Counted from the stretch's first letter, positions 28,895 through 38,186 are shown. The stretch: DNA of 64,000 nt from Pseudomonas triticicola (GCF_019145375.1 NZ_JAHSTX010000003.1:1-64000), one strand, 5' to 3'. The notes: generated by a model from the sequence alone, not told the origin. Program-made: numbers and translations.

Positions 28895-30043
28895 TCAGTC
28901 GGCGCGAGGCGGACTGTTCTGCTCGCCGAGGGTCTTGTCGTCGCTGATGGCGATGTGGGCACCGTTGTCCAGTTTGATCTGGCCCGCCGTTACCACTTGT
29001 TCGCCGCTCTGTACGCCCTTGTTGATCATCACCAGGCCATCGCGGCGTTCACCGGTCTCGACGAAACGACGTTCGGCGATCAGCAGCGGTTGGCCGTTTT
29101 CATCCTTGGCGACGCTGCCGTCCTCGGCCTTCTTCTGCCCGACCACATAAACCGAGTTGCCGTACAGGGTGTAGGTGATCGCGCTCTCCGGCACGACGAT
29201 GTGCTTTTGCGGATCAGGCAGCAGCACTTCAAGGCTGGCGAACATCCCCGGCAGCAGCTTGCCGTCGGGGTTGGCCAGGGTGGCGCGGACGAGGATGTTG
29301 CGCGTGGTGCTTTCGACGATCGGGTTGATCGCGCTGATCTTGCCGACAAAGTTCTGCCCGGGATACGCGGCGACGGTGAACTGTACGGGCTGGCCGATAG
29401 CGAGTTTCGGCACCGCTTGTTCCGGCACGTAGAAGTCAGCGTAAAGGCTGCTCAAATCCTGCAACGTGGCGATTTTGGTACCGCTGGCGAGGTAGTCGCC
29501 GACGTCGACCTGACGGATGCCGATAGTGCCGCTGAATGGCGCGAGGATGCGCTTTTTCGCCAGCGACGCGTTGAGCTGATTGACCGTGGCCTTGTTCTTT
29601 TGCAGCACGGCGGAGAGGCGGTCGTACTCGCCTTTGGAGATCGCGCGGCTGTCGACCAGTTGCGCACCACGGCCGAAGTCCAGTTGTGCCAGGCCGAGGT
29701 CGGCGCGGGCGGTTTCCAGCAGAGCGGTCTCGACGGCGCTGTCGAGTTGCAGCAGCGGCTGTCCGGCCTTGACCTTCTGCCCGGATTCGAATTTGAGTTC
29801 AGTGACGGTGCCGGCGACTTCCAGACTCAAGTCGACACCTTGCAATGCCTTGAGCGAACCGACAGTGGGCAAGCGCATCTGCCATGGCTGTTCGCCGGCG
29901 GTGGCTACGGCGACGCTGATGGGTGGTTTCGGTTTGGAAAAGCCCTGGATCATCGTGTAGATCGAAAAGGCCTTGTAACCGCCCAGCACCAGGACGAGCA
30001 GCAAAACAACACCCAACATGATCAGCATGCGGCGACGCAGCAT
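28895..30043 (-). CDS. mexV: RND efflux periplasmic adaptor (MexV-type)
   Basis: 382-residue membrane-fusion protein. N-terminal membrane anchor (about 6-27), a lipoyl/barrel-sandwich domain split around a short coiled coil (about 65-190), a beta-barrel (SSLYADFYVPEQ onwards) and a membrane-proximal domain. It bridges the permease with an outer-membrane channel. Thirteen bases before mexW in the same operon. No lipobox is apparent, so anchoring is by the N-terminal helix. Confidence 0.86.
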   Translation of the reverse strand: MLRRRMLIMLGVVLLLVLVLGGYKAFSIYTMIQGFSKPKPPISVAVATAGEQPWQMRLPTVGSLKALQGVDLSLEVAGTVTELKFESGQKVKAGQPLLQLDSAVETALLETARADLGLAQLDFGRGAQLVDSRAISKGEYDRLSAVLQKNKATVNQLNASLAKKRILAPFSGTIGIRQVDVGDYLASGTKIATLQDLSSLYADFYVPEQAVPKLAIGQPVQFTVAAYPGQNFVGKISAINPIVESTTRNILVRATLANPDGKLLPGMFASLEVLLPDPQKHIVVPESAITYTLYGNSVYVVGQKKAEDGSVAKDENGQPLLIAERRFVETGERRDGLVMINKGVQSGEQVVTAGQIKLDNGAHIAISDDKTLGEQNSPPRAD

Positions 30044-30146
30044 AAGTCCAGTTCCTTGGATAAATCATGAGACAGGCGGGCACATTACTCCGAGTCAGGT
30101 GGGGATTCCAACTGGCAGTTATTACAGGTGCAGCGGGACACAATCC

Positions 30147-30267
30147 TGTGGTGAGGGGATTTATCCCCGTTGGGCTGCGAAGCGGCCCGCTGAATCCTTC
30201 AGTCATACCGCAATTGCAGTTTTAAGGGCGGCTGCGCCACCCAACGGGGATAAATCCCCTCGCCACA
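30147..30267. repeat. Intergenic inverted repeat, family B copy 2
   Basis: Arms tgtggtgaggggatttatcc and gataaatcccctcgccaca, with inner arms gggctgcgaagc / ggctgcgccaccc-like. Between mexV and the DUF1513 gene. Confidence 0.8.
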
Positions 30268-30294
30268 GGATGGGGCCTCTCAAAATGGGTGTTA

Positions 30295-31410
30295 TCAGGC
30301 CATCAAGTGCAGATGGTTGTCCCAGAGCCCCGCCGGCAATTCCAGCGGCTTGGCCAGCAGTTGTTCCTGTCGGCAATCGTAGTAGCGGCAGCGGCCCTGA
30401 CCCGAAGTCACGACAAAGCCATCCTTCACCGCACCAACGCCGGCGCAATCAGGCAAAGGCGCATCGAGGCGCAGTTCGCCGCTGTCCAGATCCCAGATAA
30501 AGAAGCGGTTGCCGCGCGGCGCTGTCAACGCGACCAGACGCAGGTCGCTGTGCACCGCAACGCTGGCGGTGTAGTGCCCCATCGCCTGCAACTGATCTTC
30601 CGCTACCGGGAACGCCACGAACGCTTGCCCGGGGCGCTTGATCGCCAACAGCTCCGAGCGTTCGTGGGACGGGCCCATGAATTGCTGACCGGCAACGATG
30701 GTGCCGTCACTGGCGATGCCCAGGTGGCGGACGCTGTTCATCTGCTGGGCGAGGGTTTCCTTGCTCAGCAACGTGCCGTCGCGCTGCATCAGCACCAGGC
30801 TCGGTTCCATGGCGTTGAGATTCATGTCGACGCGGCTTTCCGCCTCGGTGCGAATGCCGCCGTTGGCCACCACCAGCGTCTCGCCGTCGGGCATCCACGA
30901 CACCTGATGCGGGCCGAGACCGTGAGTGGAAATCTCGCCCGTGTGCACCAGCCGCTCGCCTTCGAACTTATACACACCGAGCAAACCGCGACCAGGATCG
31001 GTCGTATCGTTTTCGGTTGCGTACAGGTATTCGCCGTCCTTGTGCACCACGGCGTGGCCGTAGAAGTGCCGGTTCGGCTGCGAGGTCACGGTCTGCAGTA
31101 GCTTGCCGTCGCGCAGGTCGATCAGGTAACTCTCGGTACCCGGACGCCGTGCAACGAACAGCGCCAGCGGCTGCGTCGGATGATTGATGATGTCGTGACA
31201 ACGCTGGCCGACGTGGGTGGCGAACACCTGCGTACCGTCGAGCCGATAGCCGACGGCGTAATGCTTGCCGTCAGTATCGTCACGCGCCGACAGCAGCAGC
31301 GGGCTCTGATCCTTGCGTTTGAACAGCGTCCAGCCGCCCAGCGTCACTGCTCCCAGCAGTGCACTACCTAAAGTCAGAACCTGACGTCGCAGCATGGCAC
31401 TCGCCCTCAT
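30295..31410 (-). CDS. DUF1513 beta-propeller-like exported protein
   Basis: 371 residues. An N-terminal signal sequence with an Arg pair (MLRRQVLTLGSALLGAVTLGG) that resembles a Tat-type or ordinary signal peptide, followed by repeated beta-rich blades (for example VVHKDGEYLYATEND, VSWMPDGETLVVANGG) typical of WD40/YVTN-like propellers. The family regularly occurs with imelysins and the di-heme oxidoreductase in iron-related clusters, but its biochemical role is not known. The ATG overlaps the imelysin stop by one base (TGATG), so it is the last gene of that operon. Confidence 0.82.
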   Translation of the reverse strand: MRASAMLRRQVLTLGSALLGAVTLGGWTLFKRKDQSPLLLSARDDTDGKHYAVGYRLDGTQVFATHVGQRCHDIINHPTQPLALFVARRPGTESYLIDLRDGKLLQTVTSQPNRHFYGHAVVHKDGEYLYATENDTTDPGRGLLGVYKFEGERLVHTGEISTHGLGPHQVSWMPDGETLVVANGGIRTEAESRVDMNLNAMEPSLVLMQRDGTLLSKETLAQQMNSVRHLGIASDGTIVAGQQFMGPSHERSELLAIKRPGQAFVAFPVAEDQLQAMGHYTASVAVHSDLRLVALTAPRGNRFFIWDLDSGELRLDAPLPDCAGVGAVKDGFVVTSGQGRCRYYDCRQEQLLAKPLELPAGLWDNHLHLMA

Positions 31411-32474
31411 CAGTCACCGTCGTTGGCGTTGAAGCCCAGTTGGATGCCCAGCGCCTTGGCCAGCTCACCTTCATGCAGGCGATGGACGACGTTGAGGCTG
31501 TCGTAGATATCGTTGAGTTGCTGGCGACCGGCGTCGTCTTCGAGCATTTCGCCGAGCGAGCGCTGGGTGCTGTCAAACAGCTTCAGCGAAGCGGCATAGG
31601 CAGCATCGATCTTGTCCGCCAACGGTTTCTGCTCGGTCGGCAGCAGACCGCGCAGGCCTTTGTTGTCGACGCCTTCCCAGACGGTTTTGGCGGCGGCAAG
31701 GCTGGCTTCCAGTGCGGTCAGCGACGACTGGCTGCGCCACGCATCCGCCTGGAACGGCTGCGGTACGCCCTTGCTCTGACGGCCCATCGGCGTGCCGAGT
31801 TTTTTCTTCAGGGTATCCAGTGCCGTCACTTGTACGCGCAGCAGATCGGCGATCGCTTCGTGGGAGTCGGCGTAGCGCTGGTTAGGGAACTTGCTCATTT
31901 GCGCGAGCATGCCGTCGGTGTTGTTCCAGCCCTGCAGGATCTCTTCGGCCAGTTGCTTCTGGCGTTCGCCGATGGCGATCAGCAGCGGGCAGTATTTGGC
32001 TTTCTGCGCATCGTTGGCGACGTCAGGCTTGGCGTCGAAGAGGATGTATTCGTAAGCCGACAGGCCCTGCACGACGACGCTGGATTTGGCCAGCGCAGCG
32101 GCATCGATCTGCGGCTGGGCGACGACCAGTTGCTCGACCTGACGGCCGACCAGATTTTTCTTGTCCGGCCAGAACTGCACTTGCCACGAGCGATTGCCCT
32201 CGGCCAGCGGACCGATCAACAGCGGTTGCAGTTCGGCCCAGGCTTTTTGCGCGTGGAGGAAATCGGCACGGGCGGTTTCCAGGGTCTCTTTGCCCTGGCA
32301 GTAGGCGAGGGCGCTGACCGCCAGTTGCTTGTCGGCTTCGACCCAGCGAGTGTAGGTCGGCAGGATCACCGATTTGGCGATCGCCGCCGAAGTGACCGCT
32401 TGCGGATCCTGCGGCGAGCAGGCGCCGAGGGCGAGCGCGGCAAGGCTGGTGAACAGTAACTTGGGACGGAACAT
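31410..32474 (-). CDS. Imelysin-family lipoprotein
   Basis: 354 residues with a lipobox (LALGAC, modified Cys at about 19) and an all-helical imelysin (M75) domain. The GxHxxE motif that marks classical imelysins is not conserved: the corresponding stretch reads LSAYEYILFD, so this is the divergent imelysin-like type. Imelysins are periplasmic or outer-membrane iron-related proteins, not proven peptidases. Lies between the di-heme oxidoreductase and DUF1513 genes. Matches, from memory, PA4372 in layout. Confidence 0.82.
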   Translation of the reverse strand: MFRPKLLFTSLAALALGACSPQDPQAVTSAAIAKSVILPTYTRWVEADKQLAVSALAYCQGKETLETARADFLHAQKAWAELQPLLIGPLAEGNRSWQVQFWPDKKNLVGRQVEQLVVAQPQIDAAALAKSSVVVQGLSAYEYILFDAKPDVANDAQKAKYCPLLIAIGERQKQLAEEILQGWNNTDGMLAQMSKFPNQRYADSHEAIADLLRVQVTALDTLKKKLGTPMGRQSKGVPQPFQADAWRSQSSLTALEASLAAAKTVWEGVDNKGLRGLLPTEQKPLADKIDAAYAASLKLFDSTQRSLGEMLEDDAGRQQLNDIYDSLNVVHRLHEGELAKALGIQLGFNANDGD

Positions 32475-32501
32475 GTCGGGCTCCCGATGTTTTTTCAGTA
32501 T

Positions 32502-33929
32502 TTAAAGTGAGTTCAGAAACGCCAGCAACGCAGCGCGCTGCTCGGCATTGAAAGACAAAACCTGTTGCTGCGCCGCCGTCGCCTCGCCGCCATGCCAGAG
32601 CACCGCTTCGAGCAGGTTGCGTGCGCGGCCGTCATGCAAAAACTGGGTGTGACCGCTGACCGCTTGCGTCAGACCAATCCCCCACAACGGCGGGGTGCGC
32701 CAGTCGCGGCCGGAGGCCTGAAATTCCGTGCGGTTGTCCGCCAGGCCTTCGCCCATGTCATGCAGCAGCAAGTCGCTGTACGGACGAATCACCTGATTGG
32801 CCAATTCCGGTTCGGCGGCATCGGCGGCAGTGGTGTATTTCGGCGTGTGGCACGACTGGCAACCGGCCTGGAAAAACAGATTCTTGCCGGCCAGCACCTG
32901 TGGATCGTTGACGCCACGGCGCGCTGGCACTGCCAGATTGCGGCTGTAGAACAGCACCAGCCGCAGGATGTTGTCGCTGACTTCCGGTTCGCCGTCCGGG
33001 CCATTGCCGTTCGGCGCCTGTTTGCAGGCGGTTTGCGCCTCGGTGCAATCGTCGAACGGCCGCAGGCTGGTGGTCAGGCCCATGTCACCCGAGAACGCAT
33101 GAACATTCTGTTGATTGAGATTCGGCTGCCCGGCTTTCCAGCCGAACCGGCCGATGACGGTTTTCTGCAACTGGTCATCCCAGACACGGTTGGGCCGGCC
33201 GTTGATGCCATTGTTCTCTTTCGCCTGGGCGGCGGCGTTGGCGAGGATCGCTTGCTCAGGGATGGCTTCGAGCAGGCCCAGACCAATCATCGGCGGCGCC
33301 ACCCGCGCGGAAAAACGCGTGTCCGGATGCATTGGGCCGTAACCGAGTTGAGTGATCTGCAGGGTCGGTTTGCGCAACTCGACCTCGGTGCCGTCCTTGA
33401 AACGCACCGGCACTGGCGTGTAGTCGACACGCACTTTGCCTTCCGGGGCGACGCCGGGCACGGCCATGTCCTGGAATTGCCCGCCATACACCGGCTCCGG
33501 CACTACGCCGAGCTGTTCGATGACTTTGGCGTAGGGCGGCGCGTCGGGAATCGACAGGCGTACCAGCATTGACACCGCATTGGATGCGTCAGGTGCCGGC
33601 GGATGCCCGCGACCGTCCTTGATGTGGCAGTTCTGGCAGGCGTTGGTATTGAACAACGGTCCGAGACCGTCGCGCGCCGTGGTGGTCGACGGCGCGATCA
33701 CCCACGGGCTGCGAAAGAAACTGTTGCCGACACTAAAGTCCACGCGCCGCGACGGCGGCAGGTTGGCCGATGGCAGGGAAAAGGCGTTCTGATCGCTCTT
33801 GCGCACAGTCGCCGCACCGCCCGAACGCGCTTCCCCCGGCTCGGCCTTGGTGAAACGCGGGGCGTCATCGCAGGCACTCAGGCCCAGGGCCAGCAACAGT
33901 GCGGACAAGCGAAGCGGCAACAACGGCAT
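32502..33929 (-). CDS. Di-haem oxidoreductase (DUF1111) lipoprotein
   Basis: About 475 residues, lipobox LGLSAC (Cys20) and two c-type haem sites, CQNCH (from Cys98) and CQSCH in the C-terminal third. Members of this di-haem peroxidase-like family are periplasmic redox enzymes of unproven substrate. The ATG at 33929 is preferred to the open-frame start at 33965 because it places a normal signal peptide at the N-terminus. Sits between icmP and the imelysin-like gene in a cluster that probably processes iron or an iron ligand in the periplasm. Confidence 0.85.
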   Translation of the reverse strand: MPLLPLRLSALLLALGLSACDDAPRFTKAEPGEARSGGAATVRKSDQNAFSLPSANLPPSRRVDFSVGNSFFRSPWVIAPSTTTARDGLGPLFNTNACQNCHIKDGRGHPPAPDASNAVSMLVRLSIPDAPPYAKVIEQLGVVPEPVYGGQFQDMAVPGVAPEGKVRVDYTPVPVRFKDGTEVELRKPTLQITQLGYGPMHPDTRFSARVAPPMIGLGLLEAIPEQAILANAAAQAKENNGINGRPNRVWDDQLQKTVIGRFGWKAGQPNLNQQNVHAFSGDMGLTTSLRPFDDCTEAQTACKQAPNGNGPDGEPEVSDNILRLVLFYSRNLAVPARRGVNDPQVLAGKNLFFQAGCQSCHTPKYTTAADAAEPELANQVIRPYSDLLLHDMGEGLADNRTEFQASGRDWRTPPLWGIGLTQAVSGHTQFLHDGRARNLLEAVLWHGGEATAAQQQVLSFNAEQRAALLAFLNSL

Positions 33930-34047
33930 CAGACATCCTGCAAACGGGCGAAAACAAAGGCGCAAAGTCTAACAGGGCGGGGGAGTTTGAATAAGAGGAA
34001 TTATCGTTTGCTTGATATCGCGCAAGCCTTGAAGCGCATGCCAACCC

Positions 34048-34137
34048 TGTGGGAGCGAGCCTGCTCGCGAAAGCGACGTCCGATGCGTTGAAAATGCCGC
34101 GCCGGATAAAGCCTTCGCGAGCAGGCTCGCTCCCACA
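34048..34137. repeat. REP-type inverted repeat, family A copy 4
   Basis: Same arms as the copy at 16253. Between co-directional icmP and the di-heme gene, beside the icmP terminator. Confidence 0.9.
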
Positions 34138-34160
34138 GGGATAGTGATGTGCCGGGAATG

Positions 34161-34190
34161 AAAAAGGCGGCCCGAAGGTCGCCTTTTTTT
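34161..34190 (-). terminator. Terminator of icmP
   Basis: Stem ggcggcc / ggtcgcc (one mismatch) with A and T tracts, immediately after icmP. Together with the repeat it would partly separate icmP from the di-heme gene. Confidence 0.65.
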
Positions 34191-34206
34191 GACGCGGACG
34201 CGGTGA

Positions 34207-35559
34207 TCAGAATTCGTGATCGGCGTTGTCCGGGTTCAGGTCGCTGATGCCCAGTTTGCCCGCAGCGGCTTCGATCGAACCGGTCTGCTTGACCAGCGCG
34301 GCGATGGCGTCGCGAACGACCTGATTGCCAGCGGTGTTGCCGGCGGCGATCAACTGGTCGTAGTGCTCACCCTTGTTGGCGTGATCGACCATGACCTGGA
34401 TCTTCGCTTCGGTCGCGGCCAGATCGGCTTTCAGCGCGGTGTCGGCAGCCGGGTCGGCCTTGGCTACCAGCGACGACAGGCTGGCGCCGGTCAGCTTGGT
34501 GCCGTCAACACGGGTGTACTCGCCCAGGTAAACGTTACGCACGCCTTTGGCGTCGTAGAAGTGCGAGTAGTGGGTGTTGTCGCTGAAGCAATCCTGCTCG
34601 TCTTCCGGGGAGTTGGCTTCCAGGGAAACCTTCATGCGCTCGCCCGCCAGTTCACCCAGGGACAGGCTGCCCATGCCGAAGAGCATTTTGCGCAGGCCGG
34701 TTTCGCCTGGCTCGGCTTCCAGGGTGGCGCGATAGTTGTCGGCCACGTTCGGCTTCCAGTTGCCGACCATTTCTTCAAGATCGCTCACCAGCAGTTGGGT
34801 CACGGCTTTCAGGTAGGCACGACGACGCTCGTTATGACCACCGGTGGCGCCGGCGCCTTCCAGATAGTCCGAAGCCGGACGGTTGCCAGCGCCCGGGCCG
34901 GTGCCGTTCAGATCCTGGCCCCAGAGCAGGAATTCGATCGCGTGGTAGCCGGTGGCAACGTTCGCCTCGGAACCGCCCAGCTCGTTGAGGCTGGCGAGTT
35001 TTTCCGGGGTGATTTCTTTCACGTCGACCTTGTCTTCGCCGACCTGCACTTCGGTGTTGGCGATGATGTTGGCGGTGGCGCCCGGGTTACCCAGCGCGTG
35101 CTCGTAGGATTTGTCGACGTAGTCGATCAAGCCTTCGTCCAATGGCCAGGCGTTAACCTGACCTTCCCAATCGTCAATGATGGTGTTGCCGAAGCGGAAT
35201 ACTTCGCTCTGCAGGTACGGCACGCGTGCGGCGACCCAGGCAGCCTTGGCGGCTTTGAGGGTGTCGGCGTTCGGCTTGGCGAGGAACGCGTCGACGGCGG
35301 TTTGCAGGGTTTTCGCGGTGGATTCGGCATCGCTGTAAACGGCGAAGACCATGTCGGCATAGTGCGCGACCACAGCCTTGGCGGCGGCATCGTCAACTTT
35401 ACCGGCGGCAGGAGCAGGTGCAGCGGCAGGGGCTGGAGCAGCGCTGCTGGAAGCCGGAGTCATTTCGGAGGCTTTTTCTTTGTCCTTGCCTTCGCCGCAA
35501 CCGGCGAGGGAAATAGCGATGGCCAGCAGACTGGCGGTAGCCAGAGGCATACGAATCAT
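34207..35559 (-). CDS. icmP: Imelysin-family iron-regulated lipoprotein IcmP
   Basis: 450 residues with lipobox (AISLAGCGEG), a Pro/Ala-rich linker and a full imelysin domain. The imelysin signature GxHxxE is intact as GYHAIE (in ATGYHAIEFLLWGQ). The P. aeruginosa counterpart (PA4370) is known as an iron-regulated insulin-cleaving membrane protein; the true physiological role of imelysins is more likely iron acquisition. The start ATG at 35559 gives a normal lipoprotein signal (MIRMPLATASLLAIA) and has AGGA upstream; two other in-frame ATGs are close by. A perfect palindrome lies 59-85 bases upstream. Confidence 0.88.
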   Translation of the reverse strand: MIRMPLATASLLAIAISLAGCGEGKDKEKASEMTPASSSAAPAPAAAPAPAAGKVDDAAAKAVVAHYADMVFAVYSDAESTAKTLQTAVDAFLAKPNADTLKAAKAAWVAARVPYLQSEVFRFGNTIIDDWEGQVNAWPLDEGLIDYVDKSYEHALGNPGATANIIANTEVQVGEDKVDVKEITPEKLASLNELGGSEANVATGYHAIEFLLWGQDLNGTGPGAGNRPASDYLEGAGATGGHNERRRAYLKAVTQLLVSDLEEMVGNWKPNVADNYRATLEAEPGETGLRKMLFGMGSLSLGELAGERMKVSLEANSPEDEQDCFSDNTHYSHFYDAKGVRNVYLGEYTRVDGTKLTGASLSSLVAKADPAADTALKADLAATEAKIQVMVDHANKGEHYDQLIAAGNTAGNQVVRDAIAALVKQTGSIEAAAGKLGISDLNPDNADHEF

Positions 35560-35617
35560 GGCGAACATCCTGCTTCGGTAGTTGAGTGGACTGGCGCCGG
35601 GGGCGCGCAAAACTGCG

Positions 35618-35644
35618 ACATAATGCAAATCTTTCGCATTATGT
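35618..35644. promoter_or_regulatory. Palindromic operator-like element upstream of icmP
   Basis: ACATAATGC / GCATTATGT, a perfect nine-base inverted repeat with a nine-base AT-rich centre (aaatctttc). Its inner part resembles an imperfect Fur box (AATGCAAAT...GCATTA). The distance to icmP fits a repressor site overlapping the promoter. The icmP homologue is iron-regulated, which supports Fur, but another regulator is possible. Confidence 0.55.
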
Positions 35645-35688
35645 GTAAAGGCGTGGGTGGAAATATTTCTTATTTGCGCAAGAAGATC

Positions 35689-35798
35689 AAAAGATCGCAG
35701 CCTCGTTGCACTCGTCGGCTCCTACGGGGGGAACGCATTTCAAATGTAGGAGCTGCCGAAGGCTGCGATCTTTGCTTTCATAAAAAGGCTGCGATCTT
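35689..35798. repeat. Intergenic repeat, family D copy 1
   Basis: Inverted arms aaaagatcgcagcct... and ...aggctgcgatcttt around ggctcctac/gtaggagc, followed by a third partial arm (aaaggctgcgatctt). Between icmP and bifA; a second copy is at 56535. Confidence 0.75.
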
Positions 35799-35805
35799 CT
35801 GATCT

Positions 35806-37857
35806 TTAAAGAATCGCCGCGTTGCTGCGTTGCGCCTGCTTGAGGTAAATCCCCAGCTCCCGCGCCGGCAGCGGTTTGCTGTAGTGGTAGCCCTGACCTT
35901 CGTGGCAACCCTCGGAAATGATGTAGGTTTCCTGCTCGGCGGTTTCCACGCCCTCGGCAATCACCTGCATGCCCAGGCTCTTGCCCAGTTGGATGATCGC
36001 GCGAACGATGGTCGCGTCATCGTCGTCGTCGAGCAGATCCTGGACGAAGCTCTTGTCGATCTTGATCTTGTCCAGCGGCAGGCTTTTCAGATAACTGAGC
36101 GATGAATATCCGGTGCCGAAGTCATCAATCGCGATCAGCGCACCGGAGCGGCGCAGGCTGAGCAGATGCTGGGCGGCGGTGGTGATGTCTTCCATCAGGC
36201 CGGTTTCAGTGACTTCCAGTTCCAGACTGCGCGGCGGCAAGCGGTACATCTGCAACAGGTTGTTGACCACCCGTGGCAGCTCGGCGTGGTGCAGTTGCAC
36301 AGTGGACAGATTGACCGCCATGCGCAGATCGACGAAACCCTGATCGTGCCACTCGCGCAATTGCTTGCACGCTTGATCGAGCACCCACTCGCCGATGGCG
36401 ATGATCGTGCCGTTCTGTTCGGCCAGCGGAATGAACAGGTCCGGCGGCACCAGACCGTGTTCCGGGTGCTGCCAGCGAATCAGCGCTTCGACGCCGACCA
36501 CGCGGTGATCGCGATAACTGATCTGCGGCTGATAGACGAGGTAGAACTGGTCGCGGATCAGCGCATCGCGCAAATCCTTTTCCAGCTCGCGACGACGGCG
36601 CATCTCGCTGTCGACGCTGGCGATGTAGAACTGATAGCGATTGCGCGAGCGGGTCTTGGCCAGGGTCATGGTCTGCTCGGCTTTCTGCAACAGCTTCTCG
36701 GTGCTGTCGCCGTCCTCCGGAAACAGGGTGATGCCGATGGTCGCGCGCAGGCGGATCTCCTGATCGTCTAGGGCGAAGGGCGCTTCGAGGTCATCGAGAA
36801 TGCTCTGCGCCAGTTCTGCTGCTTCGTAAGGTTGTTCAATGTCGGCCTGCACCAGCGCGAACTGATCGCCGCCCAGGCGAGCGAGGGCGCCGAGACGACC
36901 GCTGTGGGCACGTAAGCGATCGGCCAGGGCCAGCAGCAATTGGTCGCCGGTCTGGTAGCTGAATTGCTCGTTGATGCCCTTGAAGTCATCCAGGCCGACG
37001 CACAACACGGCGACGCGGCGCTGCAATTTGCCGGCATCGACGAGAATCTTGTCCAGTTGCTGTTGCAATTGCTGGCGGTTCGGCAAACCGGTGAGGAAGT
37101 CGTACTGGGCCATGCGCAGCAGGCTGTTTTCCGCTTCGTGGCGCAGGTGGGTGTTGCGTTCGATGGACTCGAGCAACTGGTTGGCGGTGTTGATCCACAG
37201 GCCCAGTTCGTTTTTTTCGTGGCCCTTGATCTGCGGAATTTTGTGCTCGCTGGGACGATCGGGGTTGATCTCGGTGAGGTGCTCGATGATTCGCGACAGC
37301 GGTTTGGTCAGCAGCCAGTGATAGACCAGATACAGCACCAGGCCCAGCGCCAGTGCGCGCAGTACGCCGGAGATGAAAATGATCACCGAGCTGACGATAA
37401 ACCCTTCGCCATAGGTGGCGGTGTCGAGGGTGATGCTCAGGTCGCCGTAATACTCGCTGTAAGGGCCACGGCCGACCAATTGCGTGGTGAAGGTGCGTTC
37501 CTGGCCGAGAATCAGGTCGGTCAGCCAACGGCTGTTGGAGTGCTGCAGTTCGCGGGATTTCTGCGCCAGCATGGCCTCGTTGGGGTGGCCGATGGAGGCC
37601 TGACGCACGGCGTCGTCCTGGAACAGCCCTTCGATCACCTGCATGCCCATTTCCCGATCCAGGCTGTACACGGCCTGGGTCGATGGATCGCGGAACATGT
37701 CGAGGATGCGCTCGGCGTCGCTGGCAACCGCCTGACGGGTCTTGTAGGCATCGAAGACAATCTGCGCGCAGCTCAAGACTACGCCTACGATCAATGCCGA
37801 CAGGAGCACGACCCGGAGCAACTTCACCGACAAGCTGTTCTTGAGTTCCAGCTTCAA
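35806..37857 (-). CDS. bifA: c-di-GMP phosphodiesterase BifA (GGDEF-EAL)
   Basis: 683 residues. N-terminal membrane helix (about 12-32), periplasmic region, second helix cluster (about 150-180), HAMP-like linker, GGDEF domain (about 245-400) and EAL domain (about 420-670). The cyclase signature is degenerate (GGDQF in RLGGDQFALV), as known for BifA, while the EAL site (GVEALIRWQHP, later IDDFGTGYSSL) is intact, so the protein degrades c-di-GMP. It favours swarming and biofilm dispersal. The neighbour sodB and the preceding icmP cluster reproduce the remembered P. aeruginosa order PA4366-PA4370. Confidence 0.92.
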   Translation of the reverse strand: MKLELKNSLSVKLLRVVLLSALIVGVVLSCAQIVFDAYKTRQAVASDAERILDMFRDPSTQAVYSLDREMGMQVIEGLFQDDAVRQASIGHPNEAMLAQKSRELQHSNSRWLTDLILGQERTFTTQLVGRGPYSEYYGDLSITLDTATYGEGFIVSSVIIFISGVLRALALGLVLYLVYHWLLTKPLSRIIEHLTEINPDRPSEHKIPQIKGHEKNELGLWINTANQLLESIERNTHLRHEAENSLLRMAQYDFLTGLPNRQQLQQQLDKILVDAGKLQRRVAVLCVGLDDFKGINEQFSYQTGDQLLLALADRLRAHSGRLGALARLGGDQFALVQADIEQPYEAAELAQSILDDLEAPFALDDQEIRLRATIGITLFPEDGDSTEKLLQKAEQTMTLAKTRSRNRYQFYIASVDSEMRRRRELEKDLRDALIRDQFYLVYQPQISYRDHRVVGVEALIRWQHPEHGLVPPDLFIPLAEQNGTIIAIGEWVLDQACKQLREWHDQGFVDLRMAVNLSTVQLHHAELPRVVNNLLQMYRLPPRSLELEVTETGLMEDITTAAQHLLSLRRSGALIAIDDFGTGYSSLSYLKSLPLDKIKIDKSFVQDLLDDDDDATIVRAIIQLGKSLGMQVIAEGVETAEQETYIISEGCHEGQGYHYSKPLPARELGIYLKQAQRSNAAIL

Positions 37858-38142
37858 AGGGTTATTCCTTGTTCCGTGCGGGTAGCGTCAAGTTGCCATG
37901 AGTATTGGCAATCCCGGGTTGGCAGTCAAAGGGACAATCAGGCACGGGAAAAGTCGCCGTGATCCTGGCCGCAATGTCGTCATTTGAGTAATAGCTCTGA
38001 ATTAACTGTGTCGGTTGCAATTGCCTTCAACTTGAGCACTGGGCCAAAGATTTTTTCCTTTCTGTGATGGTAGACGGCTGGGGGCTGGCGGCAAACGGCG
38101 CGAGGCTGCTTTTACCGTGCGAGAAACGCCATGCGCCGGGCA
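37858..38142. other. Intergenic region upstream of bifA
   Basis: About 285 bases between the bifA start and the sodB terminator. It must carry the bifA promoter; I see no ORF, repeat or clear consensus site. Confidence 0.4.
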
Positions 38143-38171
38143 TAAAAAAACCCGGCCGAAGCCGGGTTTTT
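38143..38171 (-). terminator. Terminator of sodB
   Basis: Stem cccggc / gccggg with loop cgaa, A tract on the plus strand (T tract for the minus-strand transcript). Confidence 0.85.
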
Positions 38172-38186
38172 CATCTGGCGCGCAGC

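Noticed and set aside
26866..28947. A 693-codon open frame opposite mexW
   Set aside because: Antisense shadow with an Arg/His/Gln-rich composition typical of reversed GC-rich codons; mexW is certain.
34216..35802. A 528-codon open frame opposite icmP
   Set aside because: Shadow frame. The imelysin reading on the minus strand has a lipobox, GxHxxE and a terminator.
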